This document shows, in pieces, positions 47,492 through 53,988 of a DNA stretch of 64,000 bases (position 1 is its first letter; every line of letters begins with the position of its first letter). The stretch is from Pontibacter beigongshangensis (GTDB lineage Bacteria; Bacteroidota; Bacteroidia; Cytophagales; Hymenobacteraceae), in the NCBI RefSeq assembly GCF_014332515.1, contig NZ_VFSD01000005.1, forward strand, positions 124,001-188,000, in the 5' to 3' direction. Position numbers and translations under genes: made by a program. The notes beneath the pieces are model-generated. The model saw nothing but the letters and a program-made list of their open reading frames with translations, did not search any database and was not told the origin of the DNA.

Positions 47492-50023
47492 TTGTCAGAA
47501 CTACTGAATTTTAATTACCCGGCGGAACCAGCCGAAGACCGTGTCACGCTTTTTGCCGATGTGATACTGCCCCTGCCGCTGCCCAAGCTCTACACCTACC
47601 GCATCCCCTTCGAGATGAACGACGAGGTGCTGGTGGGCGTGCGGGTAATTGTTCAGTTCGGTGCCAAGAAAGTGCTCAGCTGCATCGTAGCCGACATCCA
47701 CGAAAACGCCCCCGCCGATTACCAGGCCAAGTACGTGCTCGACGTGCTGGATGACAAGCCTATCGTGACGGCACCGCAGCTCAAACTGTTTAAATGGATT
47801 GCCGATTACTATATGTGCACGCTGGGCGAGGTGATCAACGCGGCCCTGCCATCAGCCCTGAAGCTCAGCAGCGAATCGCGGCTGCAGCTGCACCCAAGCT
47901 ACGAACCTGAAGAAGACGACATCCCGCTGGCCACACAGGAAGCCAAAATCATTTATGCGCTTCAGCAAAACCAGGCCCTCACATTTACAGACGTTGGTAA
48001 CCTGCTGCAGCTCAAGAACTACCATAAATACATAAAGTCGCTCATCCAGAAAGAAGCCATCATTATTTTTGAGCAGGTGAGCGATAAGTACTCCCCCAAG
48101 GTGGTGAAGAAGGTGCGGCTGTCGGAGCATTTTGTGCAGGACGAGGCCATGCTGGAGGAGCTTTTCGCCCAGCTCACCCCCAAACCCAAGCAACTCGACA
48201 TCCTGCTGAACTACCTGCAGAAGGTGCCGGTACACCAGGATAAGAACCTGAACATCCAGGGGCTGGAGAAAAGTGTGCTCACCGGAAATCCGCATCTCTC
48301 GCAATCGGCCATTACGAGCCTGATCCGGAAGGGCGTGCTGGAGCAGTTCGACCAGATTGTGTCGCGGTTCCAGACGGATTTTGGAGCCATGCAACTGCCT
48401 ATGGCGTTGTCGGAGCATCAGGCGGAGGCGCGGGAGGAGATTCTGGGCCTGTTCAAGGAAAAAGACACGGTGCTGCTGCATGGCGTTACCGGCAGTGGCA
48501 AAACCGAGGTGTATATCGACCTGATAAAGCACGCCCTCGAAGGTGGCGGACAGGTACTGTACCTGCTCCCCGAAATCGCCCTGACGGCCCAGATCGTGAC
48601 CCGCCTGATGAAGGTGTTCGGCGACCAGCTGGGCGTGTACCACTCCAAATTCTCCGACAATGAGCGGGCGGAGGTGTGGCAGGGAATCTTGTCGGGCAAG
48701 TTCCAGGTAGTGGTGGGTGTGCGGTCCTCTATCTTTCTGCCCTTCCACAACCTCTCGCTGGTGATTATTGATGAGGAGCACGAGCCATCGTACAAGCAGT
48801 ACGACCCGGCTCCGCGCTACAACGCCCGCGAAACTGCCCTGATGATGGCACATCTGCAGGGGGCCAAAACCCTGTTAGGCTCTGCCACACCCTCTGTAGA
48901 AACTTATCACAACTGCAAGAACGGCCGCTGGGGGCTGGTAAGCATGACCAAACGTTTCGGCGAGGCACAGATGCCGGACATTGAACTGGTGAACACGCGT
49001 GACGAGCAGAAGCGAAAGAACATGCACAGCCACTTCTCGGCCAAACTTCTTGGCGAGATAGAGGCACGGCTGCACCGGCACGAGCAGGTGATCCTGTTTC
49101 AGAACCGCCGGGGCTATGCGCCCTTTATTGCCTGCGACGAGTGCTCCTGGATACCCAAGTGCAAGCACTGCGCCGTGAGCCTCTCGTACCACAAGTTTAA
49201 CCAGGAGCTCCGCTGCCACTACTGCGGTTACCACGAGCGCATGCCCTCCGACTGCCCCGCCTGCGGCGCCACCACCCTCAAAAGCATGGGTTTCGGCACT
49301 GAAAAAGTAGAAGACGAACTCAAGCTGCTGCTCCCCAACGCCGAGGTACAGCGCATGGACCTGGACACGACCAAGAAAAAGAACAGCTACCAGCAGATCA
49401 TCGCCGATTTTGAAAGTGGGCGCACCAATGTGTTAGTGGGAACGCAAATGGTTACCAAAGGCCTCGACTTCGAGAACGTGAGTTTGGTGGGTATCCTGAA
49501 CGCCGACACGATTATTAACTTCCCGGATTTCAGGGCCAACGAGCGGGCGTACCAGCTGTTTGTGCAGGTAAGCGGGCGGGCAGGCCGCAAAGGCAAGCAT
49601 GGCACGGTTATTATCCAGACCCGTGACCCGCTGCAGTCTATCTTCCGGAAGGTGCACAGCAACGATTACCAGGCCCTCTACGAGCATGAGATTGAAGACC
49701 GGATGCGCTTTAACTACCCTCCTTTTGTGCGGATGATCAAGATAACGGTGAAGCATGAGGACGAGCGCACCGCCGAGAATGCCGCCATTGTGCTGGCCAA
49801 GGACCTGACAGACAGACTCAGCAAAGAGCAGGTGCTGGGGCCGGAGGTGCCCTACATTTTCAAGATACGGAACCTGTTCCTGCAGGAGATCCACATCAAG
49901 CTGCACCGCCAGAGCAGCCAGCTCAGCAGCTCCAAACGCCTGATTGCCGGAGCCATACACCAACTCAAGCTCCTCCCCGATTTTAAAGGGCTGCGTGTGG
50001 TAGTGGATGTGGACCCGGCGTAA
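47492..50023 (+). CDS. priA: Primosomal protein PriA (replication-restart helicase)
   Basis: 843 residues. The helicase motifs are complete: Walker A GVTGSGKT (about 331-338), DEEH, and the C-terminal half with VGTQMVTKGLDFENVSLVGI and QVSGRAGRKGKHG. A zinc-binding insertion is present: CDECSWIPKCKHCAVSLSYHKFNQELRCHYCGYHERMPSDCPACG. The N-terminal 3'-end-binding region (FADVILPLPLPKLYTYRIP) is also there. PriA reloads the replisome at stalled forks. The only start in the N-terminal region is TTG at 47492; an in-frame stop lies at 47441, and the first ATG would cut off the DNA-binding domain. Confidence 0.96.
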   Translation: MSELLNFNYPAEPAEDRVTLFADVILPLPLPKLYTYRIPFEMNDEVLVGVRVIVQFGAKKVLSCIVADIHENAPADYQAKYVLDVLDDKPIVTAPQLKLFKWIADYYMCTLGEVINAALPSALKLSSESRLQLHPSYEPEEDDIPLATQEAKIIYALQQNQALTFTDVGNLLQLKNYHKYIKSLIQKEAIIIFEQVSDKYSPKVVKKVRLSEHFVQDEAMLEELFAQLTPKPKQLDILLNYLQKVPVHQDKNLNIQGLEKSVLTGNPHLSQSAITSLIRKGVLEQFDQIVSRFQTDFGAMQLPMALSEHQAEAREEILGLFKEKDTVLLHGVTGSGKTEVYIDLIKHALEGGGQVLYLLPEIALTAQIVTRLMKVFGDQLGVYHSKFSDNERAEVWQGILSGKFQVVVGVRSSIFLPFHNLSLVIIDEEHEPSYKQYDPAPRYNARETALMMAHLQGAKTLLGSATPSVETYHNCKNGRWGLVSMTKRFGEAQMPDIELVNTRDEQKRKNMHSHFSAKLLGEIEARLHRHEQVILFQNRRGYAPFIACDECSWIPKCKHCAVSLSYHKFNQELRCHYCGYHERMPSDCPACGATTLKSMGFGTEKVEDELKLLLPNAEVQRMDLDTTKKKNSYQQIIADFESGRTNVLVGTQMVTKGLDFENVSLVGILNADTIINFPDFRANERAYQLFVQVSGRAGRKGKHGTVIIQTRDPLQSIFRKVHSNDYQALYEHEIEDRMRFNYPPFVRMIKITVKHEDERTAENAAIVLAKDLTDRLSKEQVLGPEVPYIFKIRNLFLQEIHIKLHRQSSQLSSSKRLIAGAIHQLKLLPDFKGLRVVVDVDPA

Positions 50024-50035
50024 GTTTCCTGATCT

Positions 50036-50087
50036 GCAGCAGCAGGAGCAGGTAGGCAGGGAAGGCTGTTTTTATTGGAATAATTTG
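50036..50087 (-). repeat. Interspersed CCGGAG element, copy 14
   Basis: Plus strand reads GCAGCAGCAGGAGCAGG, a diverged core with GGAAGGCT, TTTTTATTGGAATAATT. It begins 12 bases after the priA stop. Confidence 0.75.
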
Positions 50088-50120
50088 GTGGTGCGTTGGC
50101 AGCTTCTTTCGCGGTTGCTA

Positions 50121-50192
50121 CGCTAGTGCGAGCTTGTAGCCCGTACTTATTATTTTCGACATGAAGGCACGAGTTACAAACTCGCGCCAGCG
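50121..50192. repeat. REP-like inverted doublet
   Basis: Two arms of about 26 bases, at 50121-50145 and 50166-50192, are inverted copies with about 20 matches. Each holds its own small palindrome (in the second, GAGTT-TGT-AACTC when read inverted). Such doublets resemble REP/BIME sequences mobilised by REP-associated tyrosine transposases. None of those genes is in this window. Confidence 0.65.
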
Positions 50193-50237
50193 GGGGGCGT
50201 ACTCATAACTCAAATTACTGGTAACGGCTTTGCTATG

Positions 50238-50253
50238 GTGCATTTAAATGCAC
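50238..50253. promoter_or_regulatory. 16-bp perfect palindrome at the end of the orphan membrane gene
   Basis: GTGCATTTAAATGCAC is fully self-complementary and touches the stop codon of the minus-strand gene at 50253. It could be a protein-binding site; the size alone makes chance possible. Confidence 0.45.
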
Positions 50254-50774
50254 TATAGGCTTTGTTGTGGTATGGTGTTTTGCTTGGTGGCTTCTAAATA
50301 TTTTCTTCTTTTTACTATTATAACGATTGTTGCTACTACTAATAAGGTCAAACAAATGGAAAAGAAAAAATCAGCATATATGTAATCCCACTTTTCCAGA
50401 TTAGTCATTTCTCTTTCTGCATTGTTTATTAAAATACTTCTGGAGTAGGTCCTGACTTTACCCGCAGCAATTAAAACAAATGCGAGTGAAGGAATCAATG
50501 CGACACATGTGGCTAATAGTCCTAAAAATAAACCATTTCTTCTGTCTGTATATATGCCGAGGCCACCAATTAATATGATAATCCAAAAGATAAATGCTAT
50601 AACTACTTCAGTAAAGCTTCTAGTAAAGTGAAATACAAACACATCTTTACCTCCTGTTTCCTTATAAAACAAAACATGATAACCTGATTTGAACAGGTAG
50701 TATGATGATAAGAGAGCAATCAGAACACCCAATGCTTTTATGATGTAGTGTCTAATATTGTCTTGTTTGAACAT
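50253..50774 (-). CDS. AT-rich orphan membrane protein
   Basis: 173 residues with four hydrophobic helices: YIIKALGVLIALLSSYYLF, VVIAFIFWIIILIGGLGIY, NGLFLGLLATCVALIPSLAFVLIAAG, and FFFSICLTLLVVATIVIIV. A loop of about 30 residues (RTYSRSILINNAEREMTNLEKWD) separates the third and fourth. I do not recognise the family. Its base composition is visibly more AT-rich than that of priA next to it, and it is bracketed by a REP-like doublet downstream and inverted repeats upstream, which suggests acquisition by transfer. A -7-like site at 50826-50833 supports expression. Confidence 0.65.
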   Translation of the reverse strand: MFKQDNIRHYIIKALGVLIALLSSYYLFKSGYHVLFYKETGGKDVFVFHFTRSFTEVVIAFIFWIIILIGGLGIYTDRRNGLFLGLLATCVALIPSLAFVLIAAGKVRTYSRSILINNAEREMTNLEKWDYIYADFFFSICLTLLVVATIVIIVKRRKYLEATKQNTIPQQSL

Positions 50775-50803
50775 TCTTAATTAATTTCACTGCACCACAA
50801 CTT

Positions 50804-50844
50804 GCAGATAAACGTAATAACTACCCAAACATACGCTTATCTGC
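50804..50844 (-). promoter_or_regulatory. Inverted repeat around a -7 element upstream of the orphan gene
   Basis: GCAGATAAACGTA (50804-50816) and TACGCTTATCTGC (50832-50844) pair with one mismatch. On the reverse strand TATGTTTG (50833-50826) matches TAnnTTTG and lies between the arms. This looks like an operator that overlaps the promoter; an attC-like recombination site is a weaker alternative. Confidence 0.4.
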
Positions 50845-51349
50845 ATTATGTGCGTGATTGATTTTACCCTTTGCGGCATTGTTTTTCCTAAGATAAACTA
50901 TGCCGCAATTGTTTTCCAAACAAAAATAAATAAAAACTATATTTCCAAAATCTACAGATAACCTAATCAGACTAACCAATTTAGTTCTACAAATTCACAG
51001 TTCAGGACCTAAACCTTCTGCCAAAGGTGCCTTTAGCAGCAGCAACCTCAAAAGTTAATTTCTCTTCCTATAGGTCTGAAAACAGAAATAAGTATGCTGC
51101 TCAACAACAGTAGCAAAACTGTCCGCTACCGAACACACTGGTGTACACCGCCGGACACAGCTTTCCTCACCAAACAAAATAAAACGGCCATATAAAGCTA
51201 ATTTCCAGCAGGTTACAAATCTGGCACGAGACATGCTATAAGGAAATCAGGATAAAGTAGAAATTATTTCTGAACTCCAAGCAACCCTTTACAGACTTTC
51301 ATCATCTATAAAGCACAAGTAAACCAAGGACCCTAAAATTATTAAAACT
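50845..51349. other. AT-rich gap with one further inverted repeat
   Basis: No gene is supported. TTGCGGCAT (50871-50879) and ATGCCGCAA (50900-50908) pair perfectly over 9 bases. The rest, up to the small frame at 51350, shows nothing recognisable. Confidence 0.5.
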
Positions 51350-51478
51350 ATGAAAATGCTGTTCTTACTCCTGCTCCTCTTCCTGCTGATGCTCGGCGTG
51401 CTAGAAAGGTTTTCTGATACCAAGAAGGTGATGATGCGAGGCAGCGAGATTGCACTTACCTCGCTAAGAATTATCTGA
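51350..51478 (+). CDS. Candidate 42-residue single-helix membrane protein
   Basis: ATG at 51350 opens a frame that starts MKMLFLLLLLFLLMLGVLERF and continues SDTKKVMMRGSEIALTSLRII before TGA. A basic start, a strong hydrophobic helix of about 15 residues and a polar basic tail fit a small single-pass membrane peptide. It lies 210 bases before the secreted cupin-like gene on the same strand. No family is recognised, there is no clear ribosome-binding site, and a leucine-rich stretch can arise by chance from CTG/CTC repeats. Confidence 0.35.
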   Translation: MKMLFLLLLLFLLMLGVLERFSDTKKVMMRGSEIALTSLRII

Positions 51479-51687
51479 TTTTTTTATACGGGAGGCAACT
51501 CACTTACAATTCAAAGCATCTATTCAATTGAATTACAATCATATGTAACTTAAGCAATTACCTTTTACCGCAGTATATTTTTATTACACGCACAAAAACT
51601 AACACACCGGGAGGAGCAGCTTAACCAGCTCCTTTCAACAAAATAAAACTAGAAAGTTCATAATTAACCGCTCCAAAAAATAAAACT

Positions 51688-52110
51688 ATGAAAAAAATTA
51701 TCATCGTGGCTACCCTGCTAGCTACTACATTATCCGTTTCTGCTTCTTCTTTTACTGGTCAGGATACTCCCGCTGCTGCTAATGACAGTGCCCGGAAGTT
51801 CTCTCAGCTGCTCGACACCAACTTTATGCGCCTGCTCGAAATTGAGCTCAAGCCCGGAGATTTTACAACGGTACATGCCAACCCGGAGCACCTGGCCTAT
51901 GCTGCCACTGCGGCTACGCTTCTTATTACCACCCCCGACGGCACCACACAACTAATAAAGGTAAAGCCCGGCGATCAGCTCTGGTCCGGTGTAACCGCTT
52001 ACAAAACAGTAAATGTGGGCAAGGCAAACTTTAAAGCGGTGGTGTATGAAGACAAGGCAAAAGGGACTACCCCACAGCCACAGAAATTTATCACTTTACT
52101 AAGCGAGTAA
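51688..52110 (+). CDS. Exported small cupin-like protein
   Basis: 140 residues. A signal peptide MKKIIIVATLLATTLSVSASS is followed by a domain of 110 residues with the cupin-like strand pattern ELKPGDFTTVHANPEHLAYAATAATLLITTPDG and IKVKPGDQLWSG. Of the usual cupin metal ligands only scattered His/Glu positions are visible, so metal binding is uncertain. It probably works in the periplasm. No pathway can be given. The gene stands alone; a promoter and structured RNA candidate lie just after it. Confidence 0.7.
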   Translation: MKKIIIVATLLATTLSVSASSFTGQDTPAAANDSARKFSQLLDTNFMRLLEIELKPGDFTTVHANPEHLAYAATAATLLITTPDGTTQLIKVKPGDQLWSGVTAYKTVNVGKANFKAVVYEDKAKGTTPQPQKFITLLSE

Positions 52111-52122
52111 GCTGCAACCTTC

Positions 52123-52154
52123 TTTTGCCACGGGCGTATAATATAGTACCTTTG
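52123..52154 (+). promoter_or_regulatory. Near-consensus promoter with no gene behind it
   Basis: TTTG at 52123-52126, 20 bases, TACCTTTG at 52147-52154: the same geometry as the rpsF promoter. The nearest plus-strand gene downstream that I support is more than 4 kb away, so it may drive a short RNA. Confidence 0.55.
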
Positions 52155-52160
52155 GCTAAA

Positions 52161-52217
52161 AGTTGAAAACCTGGACTTAGAGGGGCAAAACCTGCCTTTT
52201 TAAGTTCAGGTTTTGCC
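52161..52217 (+). ncRNA. Candidate small structured RNA with alternative stems
   Basis: From the predicted start near 52161, AAAACCTG occurs twice (52166-52173 and 52187-52194). The single 3' arm CAGGTTTT (52207-52214) can pair with either. Stem A is 52166-52179 with 52201-52214 (14 pairs, one G-U). Stem B is GGCAAAACCTG 52184-52194 with CAGGTTTTGCC 52207-52217 (11 pairs). The two exclude each other. No strong U-run follows, so the 3' end is unclear. Confidence 0.35.
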
Positions 52218-52635
52218 ATTTAAGGGTTTTGCAACGAAATTCAACCCGATCCCTCGCCCTCCCCGCAATGCTTTTACAGTTGCAGAATAGACCTCCTGAT
52301 GCTTACAGATTTTGTAAATGTGCGGATAAGGCTGCAAAGAAATCCTCCGCAAAAAATTAAATTATTTGAATATAAAAGCCCCTCGCGAGCTCTACAGACT
52401 GCTGCTGTTGCACATCCAAAACTCTTTTTCTTCCGAAGGCAGATGTCGGTCTTGAAGGTGTTCCCAGGCTTGCACCTACCTAAATGCTTCGCTGCATTAG
52501 AAATTCAAAATTAGAAATGACCGCTCAGCTGATTTCATACCATCAAATCAAGCCTCATTCCTAATGATTACTGAAAGCCGGAAATTTATGAAAGACTGTA
52601 AATCCAGCCATTCATATTTCTAATTTGACAAAGTC
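52218..52635. other. Gap with one interspersed element
   Basis: Contains element copy 15. The frame at 52299-52514 runs through the element and is not supported as a gene. Confidence 0.5.
52360..52406 (+). repeat. Interspersed CCGGAG element, copy 15
   Basis: AATTATTTGAAT, ATAAAAGCCC, CTCGCGAG core, then CTCTACAGACTGCTGCT. Confidence 0.83.
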
Positions 52636-52815
52636 TTACGGCCGCTTGGTCTTGTTCAGCACCACCAGGTACATAATGCCAAAGCCCAGGAAGGCGATCA
52701 TGAAAAATACGTCGATCCAGGTATAATCTCCCTGTGCGATAGAATAGGCCTTGAGGCCTGCAAAAACGAAGCAGGCAACTGCCAGCGCTATTCTAAAAAG
52801 TCTTTGGTTTTTCAT
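52636..52815 (-). CDS. 59-residue two-helix membrane protein
   Basis: The reverse strand from ATG 52815 to TAA encodes MKNQRLFRIALAVACFVFAG, LKAYSIAQGDYTWIDVFFMI and AFLGFGIMYLVVLNKTKRP. Two membrane helices (residues 8-25 and 34-53) are joined by a short loop (SIAQGDYTWID), and both ends carry basic residues, as expected of a real small membrane protein. It lies 95 bases downstream of the DinB gene on the same strand. No family is recognised. Confidence 0.6.
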   Translation of the reverse strand: MKNQRLFRIALAVACFVFAGLKAYSIAQGDYTWIDVFFMIAFLGFGIMYLVVLNKTKRP

Positions 52816-52910
52816 GTGTTTTCTCCCCGGGCTGCAGGATATGCCAGCCCGCCTGTTATTTTTTAAATCTGATGTTGAAAATGATTTTTACGTGCCAGGC
52901 AGCAAACCAG

Positions 52911-53441
52911 CTATGGCAGCTGCAGGTACTTTTCGCGGATAATACGCAAATGGTGTATCTCGTGGCCCAGAATGGCATAGCCTAAGGCCCTGACAGAGAT
53001 CTCATGGTTGCTGGCCACACCGGTCTGGTTAAGCGCTTCTCCGTCTAAATTCTTAAACAGCTCTATGGTAGCCTGACGCACAGCAGCATATTCGTTTAAA
53101 ATAGAGGCAATGGTTCGGGAAGCGGCTTTTGAGGGTACGATGTAGGTGTCCTGGTCAAAACCTGACAGGGGCGTTTTGTCCTGCCGGGCGAAGCGGAGGG
53201 CTCTGTAGGCAAAAACCCGCTCTGTATCTACCATATGCACGAGCACTTCCTTTATGCTCCATTTATCTGGCTGGTACCTCGAATTCAGCTGCTGCTCCTT
53301 CAGCTCCAGCATAAAGTTGATGATGTACTGCTGACTCGCCGCCAGTCCGGCCAGCAGATCTTCGGCCTTCGCCGCCTCCACATACGTCTTTAGCGTGTCG
53401 GGATATTCGGAAGGAGCCGGGAAAGTGATTTGAGATTCCAT
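52911..53441 (-). CDS. DinB-superfamily four-helix protein
   Basis: A protein of 176 residues with the DinB/YfiT-like metal-binding pattern: His in DKWSIKEVLVHMVDTERVFAYRALRFAR (residue near 69) and the pair in GHEIHHLRIIREKYL near the C-terminus. Family members are metal-dependent transferases, often using small thiols, or of unknown role. No signal peptide, so it is cytoplasmic. It is monocistronic or leads the 59-residue gene. The start at MESQITFPAPSEYPDTLKTY is the only upstream Met. Confidence 0.9.
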   Translation of the reverse strand: MESQITFPAPSEYPDTLKTYVEAAKAEDLLAGLAASQQYIINFMLELKEQQLNSRYQPDKWSIKEVLVHMVDTERVFAYRALRFARQDKTPLSGFDQDTYIVPSKAASRTIASILNEYAAVRQATIELFKNLDGEALNQTGVASNHEISVRALGYAILGHEIHHLRIIREKYLQLP

Positions 53442-53988
53442 GACGTTCTGTTTGTGGAGCCGCAGCCCCTGATGCTTTCTAATACGAGAATGAGTGCCTG
53501 AATGAGAGAAATAGCTTTTTGCCTGGTTTGCTCCTGATGCGGCACGTTCAGGTTCGGGTTTTCTTAGCTCACCCTACCTTCTTTCTTTTACTCGATTACT
53601 TTTGGCTAAGTTAACAATTGGCAGTAAACCTGCCAAGTAAATCCGGAGGCGATGCCACAACAGCAGCTGCAGCAGCAGCAGGAGGCAGCGCCTCCGGAGG
53701 GGCTTTTTCATTAGAATAATCCGTAGGAGCCAGTAAGCAGGAGGCTCTATCGTTAACGCACGTTCACTTATACTGCTATTGCTTTTGTTCGCCTTTATTC
53801 CTGGGCATGTCCCTTCTTTGCATGAGCCAGACCAATTGCTGCCTCACCCGCATTGCGCTGTCCGGGGGCTGCGCACGGAAACTTAAAGCGCAGAAAACAA
53901 ATGATAGTGGTAATAGAAGTAAGTAACGGGAACCAGATGTGCCCTCCTCATTTCGAATTTCAAATTTGGAATCAGGCGCCACCTGGCA
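53442..53988. other. Gap between DinB and the M14 peptidase gene
   Basis: Contains element copy 16. The reverse-strand frame at 53776-53982 (68 codons) has no homologous look and is rejected. Confidence 0.5.
53661..53720 (-). repeat. Interspersed CCGGAG element, copy 16
   Basis: Plus strand has a long CAGCAGC-rich arm, GGAGGC-AGC-GCCTCC hairpin, CGGAGG, then GGCTTTTTCATTAGAATAAT. One of the longest copies. Confidence 0.88.

Noticed and set aside
50804..50844. Inverted repeat as an attC integron site
   Set aside because: The arms lack a clear GTTRRRY/RYYYAAC core and there is no integrase or cassette array in the window.
52299..52514. 71-codon frame after the candidate RNA
   Set aside because: It passes through element copy 15 and has no recognisable features.
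53776..53982. 68-codon reverse frame before the M14 gene
   Set aside because: No homologous look or start signal.
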